Shown: positions 18,201-27,729 of the stretch, piece by piece | How the letters are laid out: each line of letters begins with the position of its first letter | How positions within the stretch are numbered: position 1 is the stretch's first letter | From: Acinetobacter calcoaceticus | Lineage (GTDB): Bacteria > Pseudomonadota > Gammaproteobacteria > Pseudomonadales > Moraxellaceae | Reading direction: 5' to 3' | DNA: 64,000 nucleotides | Assembly (NCBI RefSeq): GCF_004345325.1 | Contig: NZ_SLVJ01000015.1 | Span: 1-64,000, forward strand | Notes under the pieces: model-generated | Seen by the model: only the letters and a program-made list of their open reading frames with translations | What the model was told of the DNA's origin: nothing | Databases searched by the model: none | Program-made: the position numbers and the translations under genes

Positions 18201-18954
18201 GCATGGCATCTGCACCGAGCGCACAGTTAAAGCCAATCGAGAGCAAGTCGCCATGGCGCACCGAGTTCCAAAATGCTTCAGCAGTTTGACCTGTCAGGGT
18301 ACGCCCAGAAGCATCGGTAATGGTACCTGAGATCATCAGCGGTAATTCACGGCCCAATTGTATAAATACTTCTTTGACCGCAAAAATCGCAGCCTTACAG
18401 TTCAAGGTATCGAATACCGTTTCGATCAAGAGGATGTCAGCGCCCCCTTCGATCAGGGTATGGGCGGCTTGGATATAATTGTCTTTGAGTTCGTCAAAAC
18501 TGATATTACGAAAGGCTGGATCGTTGACGTTGGGGGAGATCGAACAGGTTCTAGACGTTGGCCCCAAGACCCCAGCCACAAAACGTGGTTTGTCTGGGGT
18601 GGAGTATTTCTCACATGCGGCTTTGGCGATTCGCGCCGCCTCACGGTTAATCTCATCCACCAGATCTTCCATGTGGTAATCAGACATGGAGACTCGTGTG
18701 CCGTTAAAGCTATTGGTCTCAATGATATCTGCACCAGCTTCTAGATAGGCCTCATGGATCCCTTGGATGACATCGGGCTGGGTCAATACCAATAAGTCAT
18801 TGTTGCCTTTTACATCATATGCCCAATCGACAAAACGCTCACCGCGATAATCAGCTTCTTCAAATTTGTGGCGCTGGATCATGGTACCCATCGCACCATC
18901 AATGATAAGTATGCGTTGCGCGAGTAGCTGTTTTAATGTGGCGAGCGTGGACAT
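15265..18954 (-). CDS. metH: Cobalamin-dependent methionine synthase
   Basis: About 1229 residues from ATG 18954, chosen because TTGAGG sits 6 bases upstream; a TTG at 18984 is less likely. Transfers methyl from methyltetrahydrofolate to homocysteine via cobalamin. Order: homocysteine domain (GAMGTMIQ near the start, zinc Cys in FNCALGA and [10 protein letters not shown]), pterin-binding domain ([23 protein letters not shown]), cobalamin cap and Rossmann domain ([19 protein letters not shown], the cofactor His), and the reactivation domain ([12 protein letters not shown]). Length is normal. No cobalamin riboswitch was seen upstream. Confidence 0.97.
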   Translation of the reverse strand: MSTLATLKQLLAQRILIIDGAMGTMIQRHKFEEADYRGERFVDWAYDVKGNNDLLVLTQPDVIQGIHEAYLEAGADIIETNSFNGTRVSMSDYHMEDLVDEINREAARIAKAACEKYSTPDKPRFVAGVLGPTSRTCSISPNVNDPAFRNISFDELKDNYIQAAHTLIEGGADILLIETVFDTLNCKAAIFAVKEVFIQLGRELPLMISGTITDASGRTLTGQTAEAFWNSVRHGDLLSIGFNCALGADAMRPHVKTIADVADTFVSAHPNAGLPNAFGGYDETPAETAAFIKEFAESGLINITGGCCGTTPDHIRAIYNAVKDIPPRQLPDIRPACRLSGLEAFNIYDESLFVNVGERTNVTGSKKFLRLIREENFAEALDVARQQVESGAQIIDINMDEGMLDSQGAMVHFLNLVASEPDISRVPIMIDSSKWEIIEAGLKCVQGKPIVNSISLKEGYDEFVAKARLCRQYGAAVIVMAFDETGQADTAARKREICKRSYDVLVNDVGYPAEDIIFDPNVFAVATGIEEHNNYAVDFIEATGWIKQNLPHAMISGGVSNVSFSFRGNEPVREAIHAVFLYYAIRQGMTMGIVNAGQLAIYDDIPKALKDAVENVVLNQQQGESGQDATEQLLEVAEQYRGQSAAQKTVENLEWRNDTVEKRLEYALVKGITAFIDVDTEEARLKAARPLDVIEGPLMDGMNVVGDLFGAGKMFLPQVVKSARVMKQAVAWLNPYIEAEKSGSQSKGKVLMATVKGDVHDIGKNIVGVVLGCNGYDIIDLGVMVPAEKILQTAIDEKVDIIGLSGLITPSLDEMVFVAKEMQRKGFNVPLLIGGATTSKAHTAVKIDPQYSNDAVIYVADASRAVGVATTLLSKEMKPKFVAEHRAEYAKVRERIANKQPKAAKLSYAESIENGLKIDWSAAKPSVPNFIGIDVLTEYPLDVLLPYFDWTPFFISWSLAGKFPRILEDKVVGEAATDLYNQAQAMLKDIIQNKRFDARAVFGINPANRIAADSVAIYNDESRSSISHRFEHIRQQSDKVTNKPNFSLADFIASPEQGHDYLGGFTVSIFGAEEMAHEYKAQGDDYSAILAQSLGDRFAEAFAEHLHERIRKEYWGYQADEQLSNEELIKEKYSGIRPAPGYPACPEHSEKAVLFDWLGSTDKIGTQLTSSFAMWPPSSVSGFYYSHPQSEYFNAGKISLDQLEDYAQRKGWSLDEAKRWLAPNLDDSI

Positions 18955-19381
18955 AGGGAACCTCAAGGTCAAGAACAAGGTCAATATCTAGGATCAGCGT
19001 AGATGTTAGATCAGAGATTTGAAATGGGGCGTATTTTAACAGAATTTGCAGTACTTTGGCTCAGTTGTGTACTGAGCAGTCCAAGGGCTATATATGAAAA
19101 TCTGGCAACAATATGCATTTATTCGCAGAGGCCTAACAAACTGCTTTGTATAAATGTTCATCAATTTGTCATAAAACTATTGCATAATGTTGCCGCAGCA
19201 GAAAATGATGTCAAATTCTTGCCTTTTATTACAGTTTAATTAAAGCGCCATTAGTCGCAATTTCGCCCTAAGTAATGCTAGTTAAGGCATTGTATTTTAT
19301 AGTTAATAATGATTTTTTGGATGTGTGGATTGATCTAAAACGACGTATAGCCGCTGAAATACAGCTTTAAAACCCCAAAAT
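18955..19381. other. Intergenic region between divergent metH and the phosphate transporter
   Basis: About 430 bases. A 78-codon open frame at 19003-19239 has no ribosome-binding site or family resemblance and was not accepted as a gene. The stretch must contain the metH promoter. The Pho box of the transporter lies at its right end. Confidence 0.5.
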
Positions 19382-19415
19382 TTGTCATATAATTGTCACA
19401 ATTTAATTGAACAAT
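19382..19415 (+). promoter_or_regulatory. Pho box and promoter of the phosphate transporter
   Basis: TTGTCAT (19382-19388), ATAA, TTGTCAC (19393-19399), AATT: two direct repeats at 11-base spacing, matching the PhoB site pattern CTGTCAT-N4-CTGTCAC. Ten bases after TGTCAC is AACAAT (19410-19415), a possible -10, the same spacing as in E. coli phoA. This places the start of transcription after 19418 and supports translation from ATG 19448. Confidence 0.65.
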
Positions 19416-19447
19416 GAGTGGATTTTTTTATCTGCTCAACCGTCTGC

Positions 19448-21070
19448 ATGAATTCAAAACAACCCTCTGTTCCAGATTCGGTACCGTCCGTGTCGTCCTC
19501 TAAATCGACGAATGTACACGTACCAACACCGAAATTTTTTATGCCGGTTTTTTTAACGTTAATCATTTCAACGTTAATTTATATTGGGGTGCAACTGAGT
19601 GCAGATCTCGCTCATGTTCCACCTTTAAGTGTTTATTCTATTATTTTGCTGGCAACAGCTTTGTTGATCGCGCTTGGCTTCGAATTTGTTAATGGTTTTC
19701 ATGACACAGCCAACGCAGTTGCAACGGTGATTTATACCAATGCCTTACCCGCTCCAGTGGCGGTGATGTGGGCTGGTTTTTGTAATTTTCTTGGCGTAAT
19801 GGTGGCCAGTGGCGCAGTAGCCTACGGCATCATCGCATTATTACCCGTCGAACTGATCATGAATGTGGGCAGTGGTGCGGGTTTTGCCATGGTATTTGCC
19901 ATGTTAATCGCAGCGATTATGTGGAACCTTGGCACATGGGTGCTGGGGATTCCTGCATCAAGCTCGCATACCCTGATCGGTTCGATCTTAGGGGTGGGTA
20001 TCATGAACTATATCTTGCATTCGGGCAGTGGTGCCAGTGGCGTAGATATGGATCAAGTGCTAAAAGTTGGTAAAGCATTATTGTTTTCACCGCTGATTGG
20101 TTTTGCCTTTGCTGCGATCGTATTTTTGTTGGTGAAAAAAGTCTTTAAGCGCCAAGTGGAATTGTTTCAGCCACCTGAAGGCAATAAACCACCACCACCG
20201 TTGATTCGTGCCATTCTGATTTTTACCTGTACGGGTGTAAGTTTTGCGCATGGTTCAAACGATGGTCAAAAAGGTATGGGCCTGATCATGCTGATTTTGA
20301 TTGGCTTGGTTCCATTGGCGTATTCCTTAAATAAAAATCTTGATCAAGCACATATCCAGAGCTTTGACCAATTATCGAGTCAAACCGCTGTTGCGATCTA
20401 TGCACAACACGCAGATATACCAGATACACAGGCGCGTGATGTGTTGACCAAATACATTCAAACCAAAACCATGACCCCTGAAGTTACGCCAGCCTTGGCC
20501 AGTTTGACTGAGCATTTGGGCGCACGTGTAGCACGTTATGGCGATCTCAAAGAGATCCCAGAACATGAAATCAGTGCGATCCGCAATGATATGTATTTGA
20601 GCACCACGGCATTTAAACGCTTGGACAAAGCAAAACAATTGCCAGCGATGACCGAGACTCAAGAGAAATCGGTAAAAGCCTACCGCAAGCATTTGGATGC
20701 ATTTTTACAATACATTCCAACATGGGTAAAAGTTGCAGTGGCCTTGGCTTTGGGTCTAGGGACCATGGTCGGTTGGAAACGTATTGTGGTTACCGTGGGT
20801 GAGCGTATTGGTAAGCATCACATGACCTATGGTCAAGGGATGTCAGCTGAATTGGTTGCTATGACCACGATTGCTGCTGCAGATGGTTTTGGTATGCCGG
20901 TCTCAACCACACACGTCCTCAACAGTGCGGTGGCAGGGACCATGGTGGCAAATAAATCAGGTCTGAACTTCAACACCGTCAAGACGATCTTGTCGGCGTG
21001 GATCTTCACTTTGCCTGCGACCATTTGTTTATCTGGTGGCTTGTACTGGTTGTTCCTACAGTTCGTTTAG
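19448..21070 (+). CDS. pit: Inorganic phosphate transporter, PiT family
   Basis: About 540 residues from ATG 19448; the upstream GTG at 19418 would lie at the predicted transcript start. A polar N-terminal tail (~30 residues) precedes around ten membrane segments. Both PiT signatures are visible: GFHDTANAVATVIYTN near residue 85 and VSFAHGSNDGQKGMGL near residue 265. Between the halves lies a soluble loop of about 120 residues, and the C-terminal half has GFGMPVSTTHVLNS. It imports metal-phosphate with protons. The Pho box upstream suggests induction by phosphate starvation, unlike E. coli pitA, which is considered largely constitutive. Confidence 0.9.
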   Translation: MNSKQPSVPDSVPSVSSSKSTNVHVPTPKFFMPVFLTLIISTLIYIGVQLSADLAHVPPLSVYSIILLATALLIALGFEFVNGFHDTANAVATVIYTNALPAPVAVMWAGFCNFLGVMVASGAVAYGIIALLPVELIMNVGSGAGFAMVFAMLIAAIMWNLGTWVLGIPASSSHTLIGSILGVGIMNYILHSGSGASGVDMDQVLKVGKALLFSPLIGFAFAAIVFLLVKKVFKRQVELFQPPEGNKPPPPLIRAILIFTCTGVSFAHGSNDGQKGMGLIMLILIGLVPLAYSLNKNLDQAHIQSFDQLSSQTAVAIYAQHADIPDTQARDVLTKYIQTKTMTPEVTPALASLTEHLGARVARYGDLKEIPEHEISAIRNDMYLSTTAFKRLDKAKQLPAMTETQEKSVKAYRKHLDAFLQYIPTWVKVAVALALGLGTMVGWKRIVVTVGERIGKHHMTYGQGMSAELVAMTTIAAADGFGMPVSTTHVLNSAVAGTMVANKSGLNFNTVKTILSAWIFTLPATICLSGGLYWLFLQFV

Positions 21071-21096
21071 TAGACTGAGTTCGGATTTAAAGATCA

Positions 21097-21131
21097 AAAA
21101 AAACGCTGCAATCGCAGCGTTTTTTTTTTGC
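21097..21131. terminator. Bidirectional terminator after pit
   Basis: AAACGCTGC, loop AATC, GCAGCGTTT, flanked by A and T runs. It lies between the convergent phosphate transporter and the 521-residue unknown gene. Confidence 0.9.
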
Positions 21132-21164
21132 TATGTAACCAAGCGTTATTCAACTCGGCATAGA

Positions 21165-22730
21165 TTATTTCGGTGTTGCTTTAGACTTGAGCTTGGACCA
21201 GAGTTTTTTCACAGGTACTTTTTCCGCAGCAAAACCATATAAAGCGGCAAAGGGGAGTGCGGTACGTGCTAGATAGCCGACATGCCAGAGTCCGCCGTGG
21301 TTAGCACCATCCATCATTAACTCTAAAGGATGCTCTAAGGTGTTGCTTGGATTGGCCAAGGCATGTGGATGACACAGGTCATGCACCCATAGCGCCGCCA
21401 TGATGGCATTGGTGGTTTCAGGCTCAAAGGCTTCGACATCAAACAGTTTGGCACCACTAAATGCCGCTTTGAGCAGTGGATTTTTAGTGACTGAGCGGGT
21501 GGTGGTAGACGGTGCAATATTGATACTGACTTGCTGGCCTTGATGACGAGACAGGGTGGCGCGCCATTGCTGTAGGCGTTTGGCCAAGGCGTAGTTCGGG
21601 CCTTGCTCGACCACGATACAATCAGAAATTCCATAGCACTTGTCATTATCCGCCTGAATCAATTGCTGATTATTTCGCTTGAAGAAGTTCTTCATCGACA
21701 AGGTGGAAACCCCCTTGCTGATGACTTTTTCCAGTGCCGAGCGTTGCTGATATTTGCAGGTGGAGGCGTGGATGGTGTCCTGAGATACCGCATAGACATC
21801 GGTCGGGGTACACATGTACATCAAAGAACTGTCTGGTTTTTCAGTGCTGATATAACTCATGATGCTGTCCATGGCCATAGATACACGAACATGTTTTTCA
21901 CCATCCAGATAGGCGATAGCGGCCAGATCAAGTTGCTGCGGATGTTGTGCAAGCCAATGTGCAATCTCAGGAATTTGGGTCAGCAGATTGGCGCCAACCT
22001 TGGCTTGAATCTGATCCAGCGGCATATCCGCAGGTAGATCTTCGAGGCAGGGTGCATACAGGGTGGCATTGCCATCGCGGACTGTGGTGATGATTTTTTC
22101 CCAGACCTTTGGATTGGGAAGATCAATCGCGATGATATTGGCTTTCCATTTGGCTAGCCATTGCAGTGGGCCTGCTTCCGAACCTGCGCCGAACAGCACC
22201 ATCGTCCGTTGCGAAAGATCTAACCATTCTGGATGTGCTTGTACATGTTTCAAGGCCTGTGCATGACTCGGCTCGATAATGCCTTGCTCGGTCCATGCAT
22301 CGAGTTGTTGGCTGAGGGCCTGACCTGTCAGTTTTTGCCCATGATAGGGGATGTACCATTCCGGCGCTTGCTGGCTTTGTCCGGTGATTTTGATACTGTA
22401 CAGCTTTTCAATCGCAGCAATGTCCATGACATCTTTGAGTAAATAGCGTTGACCATGACGGTAGAAATCAAAACTGTGATGGGCCTTATGTAAGCCCTGT
22501 TTGGCGATCGAAATGGTATCTTGGGTCGAGCGAATGCCGTGTTCGACCAAAGATTTAAAATATTGTGGATAGTTTTTACGCCAATTTTTTTCTTCAAGTA
22601 CTTGTTGCGCGGTGTGATGATCGATCAAGGCCAAGGCCTCAGCCAGAATGGCTTTACCCACTACAGCGCTGCTACTTTTTTGTGTAATTGGATCTAAACT
22701 AAAGTGTAAGCCGTCTAATGATTGTGACAT
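21165..22730 (-). CDS. Uncharacterised protein with a Rossmann-like motif (521 aa)
   Basis: I do not recognise a named family. No signal peptide or clear membrane segment is seen in the first ~480 residues. A nucleotide-binding-like turn, VLFGAGSEAGPLQWLAKW, sits near residue 180 and is followed by ANIIAIDLPNP, resembling the second strand of a Rossmann fold with an acidic ribose-binding residue. Later come the conserved-looking WVHDLCHPHALANP and MMDGANHGGLWHVGYLAR near the C-terminus, rich in His, then a basic tail. An oxidoreductase or transferase would fit but is only inference. The gene is monocistronic and ends at the terminator shared with pit. Confidence 0.6.
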   Translation of the reverse strand: MSQSLDGLHFSLDPITQKSSSAVVGKAILAEALALIDHHTAQQVLEEKNWRKNYPQYFKSLVEHGIRSTQDTISIAKQGLHKAHHSFDFYRHGQRYLLKDVMDIAAIEKLYSIKITGQSQQAPEWYIPYHGQKLTGQALSQQLDAWTEQGIIEPSHAQALKHVQAHPEWLDLSQRTMVLFGAGSEAGPLQWLAKWKANIIAIDLPNPKVWEKIITTVRDGNATLYAPCLEDLPADMPLDQIQAKVGANLLTQIPEIAHWLAQHPQQLDLAAIAYLDGEKHVRVSMAMDSIMSYISTEKPDSSLMYMCTPTDVYAVSQDTIHASTCKYQQRSALEKVISKGVSTLSMKNFFKRNNQQLIQADNDKCYGISDCIVVEQGPNYALAKRLQQWRATLSRHQGQQVSINIAPSTTTRSVTKNPLLKAAFSGAKLFDVEAFEPETTNAIMAALWVHDLCHPHALANPSNTLEHPLELMMDGANHGGLWHVGYLARTALPFAALYGFAAEKVPVKKLWSKLKSKATPK

Positions 22731-22920
22731 TTTAAAGAACTCTATCTGTGCAAAGTATAAAATACAGTTGTATACATTATCTACGCAGTAGAGGGCTTTG
22801 GGCTGGCATTTAGTGACAAAGTGTATGATTTAAATGATGAGTCACGCTGTGGCGTTGATCGTATCAGGCTCAACCCCCGCGACTGGATGATTTGCCGTGG
22901 TTGAGCTGAGCGCGTGTTGG

Positions 22921-23535
22921 TTAAAAGGGTGGATGAATTAATTGTTGCAAGAAGTTTGCAATCAGGCGAGGCTCGATCAATAAGGTGACGATAATCCCAT
23001 AAGCCGCACCCCACAGATGCGCACTGTGATTAATATTGTCTGAGTTGCGCTTGCCAGCCCAGATGCTATAGGCCACATACAGCACCGCAAAGATGATCGC
23101 TGGAATTGGAATGAAAAATACAAAGATCATTTTCCAAGGCTGAAATAAGATATAGGCAAACAGTACTGCGGATACCGCACCAGAAGCACCTAAACTGGCC
23201 CAATGCGCATTGTTACGGTGTTGCAGGTAACTCGGCAAGATCGCAAAGATCAGACCACCGAGATAGAACAGCACAAAACCCAAATCAAAAAAATACTGAC
23301 GATAAAAGCTTTCAATAATACTGCCAAAGAAAAACAGCGTGATCATATTGAACAGTAAATGTGCACCATCAGCATGAATAAAGCCGTGGGTAATAAAACG
23401 GTCAAATTGTCCACGTCGCATTGCGGGTGGCCAAAAGATCAGGCGGGCTTTGAGTTGAGGCGAGTTAAAGGCCATCATCGAGACGATAATGGTGATTATT
23501 ATAATTGTAACTGTATGATTAAACGGTAAATTCAT
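22921..23535 (-). CDS. Rhomboid-family intramembrane serine protease
   Basis: About 204 residues from ATG 23535 (MNLPFNHTV); an upstream ATG at 23583 would add 16 polar residues. It cleaves membrane proteins within the bilayer. Catalytic Ser is in SLGASGAV (S118) and His in NHSAHLWGA (H173). The HLLFNM motif (residues 59-64) carries the oxyanion Asn. Six membrane segments are visible. It is the smaller of two rhomboids in this window. About 185 bases without a gene separate it from the 521-residue protein on the same strand. Confidence 0.88.
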   Translation of the reverse strand: MNLPFNHTVTIIIITIIVSMMAFNSPQLKARLIFWPPAMRRGQFDRFITHGFIHADGAHLLFNMITLFFFGSIIESFYRQYFFDLGFVLFYLGGLIFAILPSYLQHRNNAHWASLGASGAVSAVLFAYILFQPWKMIFVFFIPIPAIIFAVLYVAYSIWAGKRNSDNINHSAHLWGAAYGIIVTLLIEPRLIANFLQQLIHPPF

Positions 23536-23694
23536 AATTAAAGATCGCGAAGATTTAAATTTCTTTAGCTTGCATAATGCCATGTATTGACTGACGTTAT
23601 AGTAAAAAAAATTAATTCCGACAGTTTTAGTTGATTTTTTTTAAAATTGCCTCATCTTCAGTTAGAATGACAACTTCAGCGTGAGGAAAAAGTT

Positions 23695-24333
23695 ATGACG
23701 ACTGAGAACATCAGCACTGCAGTTGCAGAAGATATCCCAAATTTATTAATTACCCCCAATGCACAAGAATATCTAAGAGATTTACTCTCAAAACAAGGTT
23801 CTGAGGGAATGGGCGTTCGTGTATTTGTTGAAAATGCGGGAACACCACGTGCTGAATGTTGTATGGCCTATAGTACGCCTGAAGAGGTAATTCCGACGGA
23901 TTATCAACAACATTATCCTGATTTTCCTGCCTATATCGACACACCATCTATTCCATATCTCAAAGATGCAGTGATCGATTACAACAAAGACCGCTTTGGT
24001 GGTCAGTTAACTTTCCGTGCACCGAACTCAAAAGTACCTCGAGTTGGGCCAGATGCGTCGATTGAAGAGCGTATTAGCTATGTGCTACAAGCGGAAATTA
24101 ACCCCGGTCTTGCAGGTCATGGCGGAAACTGTGCCTTGGTTGAAGTACTTGACGATGAAACCCATGGTTTAACGGCTGTACTCAAATTCGGTGGTGGTTG
24201 CCAAGGTTGTTCAGCGATCGATGTAACATTGAAACAAGGTGTGGAAACCACCTTGAAACAATATATACCTGAACTGGGTCGTGTGGTTGATCAAACCGAT
24301 CATACCCAAGCTGAAGGTGCTTACTTTAAATAA
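23695..24333 (+). CDS. nfuA: Fe-S biogenesis protein NfuA
   Basis: A 212-residue carrier that delivers 4Fe-4S clusters to apoproteins. The N-terminal part (LITPNAQEYLRDLL, VFVENAGTPRAECCMAY) is the degenerate A-type scaffold domain; the C-terminal Nfu domain has the cluster-binding FGGGCQGCSAIDVTL near residue 180 with CxxC. GAGGAAAAAG precedes the ATG. It is transcribed alone and ends at a strong terminator. Length and both domains match the gammaproteobacterial family. Confidence 0.96.
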   Translation: MTTENISTAVAEDIPNLLITPNAQEYLRDLLSKQGSEGMGVRVFVENAGTPRAECCMAYSTPEEVIPTDYQQHYPDFPAYIDTPSIPYLKDAVIDYNKDRFGGQLTFRAPNSKVPRVGPDASIEERISYVLQAEINPGLAGHGGNCALVEVLDDETHGLTAVLKFGGGCQGCSAIDVTLKQGVETTLKQYIPELGRVVDQTDHTQAEGAYFK

Positions 24334-24380
24334 GTCTGCTATCTTTTTGATTGATCAGTATTAAGTCTCTTAATACCAAG

Positions 24381-24410
24381 AAAAGCCTCTACGTCAGAGG
24401 CTTTTTCTTT
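24381..24410 (+). terminator. Terminator of nfuA
   Basis: A 10-bp stem AAAAGCCTCT with loop ACGTC, followed by TTTTTCTTT. Confidence 0.85.
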
Positions 24411-24425
24411 GCTTAAAATACGAAC

Positions 24426-24444
24426 GTTAATGAGAATTATTATC
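24426..24444 (+). promoter_or_regulatory. Fur box
   Basis: The 19-mer GTTAATGAGAATTATTATC matches the Fur consensus GATAATGATAATCATTATC at 16 of 19 positions. It lies 89 bases before the start of the TonB-dependent receptor and predicts repression by iron. Confidence 0.8.
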
Positions 24445-24532
24445 GATATTAATTGCGATTGTTCTGCGATTTGTTACACTGTGTGAAAATTAATCCTAGA
24501 TTTATTCACATATCCGTTTCTTGGAAATCACT

Positions 24533-26569
24533 ATGTCAAACGTTATCGTACAATCCGCCTTATCGCTGGCCATATTCTCGATTATGCTGAATGTAACGCA
24601 AGCTGCAACTTCAAACCCTGATCCAAACCCAGATCATGCTGCCCAAGCCAATACACCGACTCAATTGGCAACGATTGTGGTGACTGCTAGCGGATTTGAA
24701 CAAGACTTGAAAACGGCACCCGCGACGATATCCGTACTGAGCCAAGAAGAGATCAATAAAAAAGCCTATCGTGATGTGACTGATGCGCTGAAAGATGTAC
24801 CCGGTGTGGTGGTGACAGGGGGAGGGAGTTCAACTGATATTAGCATTCGAGGCATGGGCAGTGCCTATACCTTGATTATGGTCGATGGTAAGAAAGTCAA
24901 TTCACGCTCAGTCAGACCGAATAGTGACAATTCAGGAATTGAACAAGGTTGGTTACCCGGTATCGAGGCGATCGAACGTATTGAAGTGATTCGTGGGCCG
25001 ATGTCGGGCTTATATGGTTCTGATGCGATGGGTGGTGTGATTAATATCATCACCAAAAAGGTCGGTACAGAATGGAATGCGTCGATTAAATTAGATACCA
25101 CGATTCAAGAAAACCAAGACTCAGGTAATCTCTATCAAGCCAATGCCTATGTATCTGGGCCATTGATTGAAAATTTACTCGGTTTTAAGGCCAATGGTCT
25201 ATTTTCACAACGTCAAGAAGACGACATTATTGGTGGATATAACCATCAACGTATGCGTGCAGGCGGTGCAACCTTAACACTTACGCCAAATCAAGATCAC
25301 ACCTTTGATTTTGAATATCAACGTTCGATTCAAAACCGTGATCAAACTGTGGGTAAAACCATCGAAAATATACCGGGCCGTAATGGTAAATTACCGACCG
25401 ATTCGAAGACCGATTATTACCGTACTGAATTTACCCTGAGCCATCGCGGTGATATCGGGCCAGTGAAAACGCACTCATATATTCAACGTGAAGAAAATAA
25501 AAATCCATCGCGGAATATGGAAGCGGTCAACAGCACATTTAATACGCTTAACCAACTTCAACTCGGTAATCATGCGTTGAATTTTGGGGGATCTTATTTA
25601 AAAGAACAATTAGATGATCAAGGCAATCAATTAATTATTGGCGGTAAACCGCCTATTTCTAGTTTGGATCGTTATAGCTGGGCATTATTTGCTGAAGATA
25701 CTTGGAATATTGCCGATTCATTTGCCTTAACCAGTTCATTGCGTTTGGATGAGGATGAAAAGTTCGGTAGCCATTGGAGCCCTAAATTATATGGGGTCTG
25801 GAGCTTAAACGATGAGTGGGTGATTAAGGGGGGGGTATCGACGGGCTATAAAACCCCTGCTTTACGTGCCACAGTTGCTGAATGGGGCCAAGCCACAGGT
25901 GGCGGTACCAGTAAAGGCGTGATTGTGGGTAATCCTGATTTAAAACCTGAAAAAAGCGTTAACTATGAAATCGCATTTAATTGGGACAATAATGACAATT
26001 TAGATGCGGGCTTGACGATATTCAACAGTGAATTCAAAGATAAAATCACCGAGGTCCGTGAATGTTCTGGCGATTCAGGCACCTTGAACTGTCTGTATCA
26101 GGGGGAGCGATTTGATTTTGTTAGTTTGCGTGAAAACGTGGACAAGGCCAATATGCGCGGAATCGAAACCACTTTTGGCTGGCAAGTTAACCCAAGTGTA
26201 AAATTATCAGCCAATTATACCTATACCGATACTGAGCAAAAAAGTGGACCAAACAAAGGTAAACCACTGAATCAAATGCCGACACACATGTTCAATACCA
26301 CCCTAGATTGGGAATATGATGATCAAGTTTCTGCATGGACTCGATTAAACTACCGCAGTAAGACCTCAGAATATCTCAGCCGTACCACAATGGCACAGGG
26401 TAAACCTGCATACGCAATGGTTGATGTGGGGATGAACTATAAAGCAACGGATCAGATTCAAATCGCGGCGGGTATCTATAACCTACTCGATAAAGAAATT
26501 GATAAAGCCAGCTATGATTATGTATTGGATGGTCGTCGCTACAATCTAGGTCTGGTTTATAAGTTCTAA
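24533..26569 (+). CDS. TonB-dependent siderophore receptor (FepA/CirA type)
   Basis: About 678 residues from ATG 24533, preferred because GGAAATCACT provides a ribosome-binding site. The signal peptide ends near TQAA. A TonB box-like TIVVTAS precedes the plug (PATISVLSQEEI, LKDVPGVVVTG, ISIRGMGSAYTLIMVDG, IEVIRGPMSGLYGSDAMGGVI). The barrel ends in LGLVYKF with the terminal Phe used for outer-membrane insertion. One Cys pair (RECSGDSGTLNC) lies in an extracellular loop. The plug most resembles receptors for catecholate siderophores, but the ligand is not certain. The Fur box marks it as iron-regulated. No siderophore genes are adjacent. Confidence 0.9.
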   Translation: MSNVIVQSALSLAIFSIMLNVTQAATSNPDPNPDHAAQANTPTQLATIVVTASGFEQDLKTAPATISVLSQEEINKKAYRDVTDALKDVPGVVVTGGGSSTDISIRGMGSAYTLIMVDGKKVNSRSVRPNSDNSGIEQGWLPGIEAIERIEVIRGPMSGLYGSDAMGGVINIITKKVGTEWNASIKLDTTIQENQDSGNLYQANAYVSGPLIENLLGFKANGLFSQRQEDDIIGGYNHQRMRAGGATLTLTPNQDHTFDFEYQRSIQNRDQTVGKTIENIPGRNGKLPTDSKTDYYRTEFTLSHRGDIGPVKTHSYIQREENKNPSRNMEAVNSTFNTLNQLQLGNHALNFGGSYLKEQLDDQGNQLIIGGKPPISSLDRYSWALFAEDTWNIADSFALTSSLRLDEDEKFGSHWSPKLYGVWSLNDEWVIKGGVSTGYKTPALRATVAEWGQATGGGTSKGVIVGNPDLKPEKSVNYEIAFNWDNNDNLDAGLTIFNSEFKDKITEVRECSGDSGTLNCLYQGERFDFVSLRENVDKANMRGIETTFGWQVNPSVKLSANYTYTDTEQKSGPNKGKPLNQMPTHMFNTTLDWEYDDQVSAWTRLNYRSKTSEYLSRTTMAQGKPAYAMVDVGMNYKATDQIQIAAGIYNLLDKEIDKASYDYVLDGRRYNLGLVYKF

Positions 26570-26614
26570 TTTTTTAAAATCTGCTGGACTTGTGGCTTGA
26601 ATCCAGCCATTTAA

Positions 26615-26660
26615 AAAAACCACCCAAGATTTGAGCTTCATTTCCTTGGGTGGTTTTTTA
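26615..26660 (+). terminator. Terminator of the TonB-dependent receptor
   Basis: Stem AAACCACCCAAG with its complement, about 16 bases of loop, then a T run. The A run on the other side could also serve the minus-strand gene that ends at 26725. Confidence 0.85.
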
Positions 26661-26724
26661 ATGGGGCTTGATTTTATAAAGGGCTGAATTGTTAAATCAA
26701 TAACGCTCTGTGCTTGGTTATCAA

Positions 26725-27729
26725 TTAATCAATCGATTTTAAAATTGCCTGTGCCTGCTGTGAATAATAAAACTGTTCCAAGTAATAACGCACTCGACCA
26801 TTGAGATATTGCTGTGACAGCATGCTTTGAATGACCGGATTGAGTAGAGCCTGCAGCTCATTTTGAATCAGTGCTTCATCGATATTGATGTCGCGCAAGA
26901 TCAAATCAAAACTACGTTCTTGATTACGCACGTACCAAGCATAGACGCCATCGTGAACTTGTTGTTTGAGATAGTCGGTTTGACGGATATAGTCCCAGAG
27001 TTCATGGCCGAGTTTGACGGTGACAGGCAGATCTTGGACTTCGATATAGTTTTTGATCCGCGACAATGGGGTCTTTTTAATTTTGTGCCAAAGGTTGGCT
27101 TGGAAATGATAGAGGGTGTTGTCATCAAAATGTTGATTGATGACTTGCTCACTCATCTGACTAATTTTAATGATGTTCTTTTGCAGGTAATGCTTCACGG
27201 TGTCATCAAGATTGGTGTCCGTGACGGATTCGAGTACCGATTTACCCATTTTCATAAATCGTCCCACACCAGGGACTTTTTTACTGACGATGGAGTTGTC
27301 GATATAGTCTTGTATTGAATGATGAATCAGCTGAGTCAACATCGCAGAAAAAGCCGGATGCTGGGTAATTTGTGCAATCAATTTTTTGCGGTGCGCACCT
27401 TTGCTGGCCACATAGAGTGCGATCTTATCGATGGTGACCACAGGGATGACATCTTCAATATGATGTGCATCATTGGCTGGATGGATCAGTGCAAAGCGGA
27501 TATGTTCCGCAATTTGATCGATTAAACTGTCACTGGCTGGGGTATCTAAAATTTGCTTTTGAATGAGCTGATAAATCTGTTCAAATCCCCAGAGATCTTG
27601 CAAGCTTTGTTTTCTAAGCCATTGATGAAAATTTAAAAATTCACTCTGTACCTGTTCAGGTTGACTCAAAGTCTGGGTCAAAAATTCTAAATGTGCATCG
27701 ATCAGTTGTTCTATTTTTGGGTTCTTCAA
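26725..27729 (-). CDS. Uncharacterised helical protein (334 aa)
   Basis: I do not recognise a family. The protein is cytosolic by appearance: no signal peptide, strongly helical composition, many Gln, Leu and Ile, and a small basic KKVPGVGRFMKMGKSV loop near residue 150. Its ATG overlaps the TGA of the alpha/beta hydrolase by four bases (27726-27729), so the two are translationally coupled and probably work together. A role in lipid or storage-polymer metabolism is only a guess from that partner. Confidence 0.6.
   Translation of the reverse strand: MKNPKIEQLIDAHLEFLTQTLSQPEQVQSEFLNFHQWLRKQSLQDLWGFEQIYQLIQKQILDTPASDSLIDQIAEHIRFALIHPANDAHHIEDVIPVVTIDKIALYVASKGAHRKKLIAQITQHPAFSAMLTQLIHHSIQDYIDNSIVSKKVPGVGRFMKMGKSVLESVTDTNLDDTVKHYLQKNIIKISQMSEQVINQHFDDNTLYHFQANLWHKIKKTPLSRIKNYIEVQDLPVTVKLGHELWDYIRQTDYLKQQVHDGVYAWYVRNQERSFDLILRDINIDEALIQNELQALLNPVIQSMLSQQYLNGRVRYYLEQFYYSQQAQAILKSID

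Noticed and set aside
19003-19239. 78-codon open frame between metH and pit
   Set aside because: No ribosome-binding site, atypical composition and no recognisable domain.
18955-19381. Cobalamin riboswitch upstream of metH
   Set aside because: No B12-box-like sequence or suitable fold could be recognised by eye.
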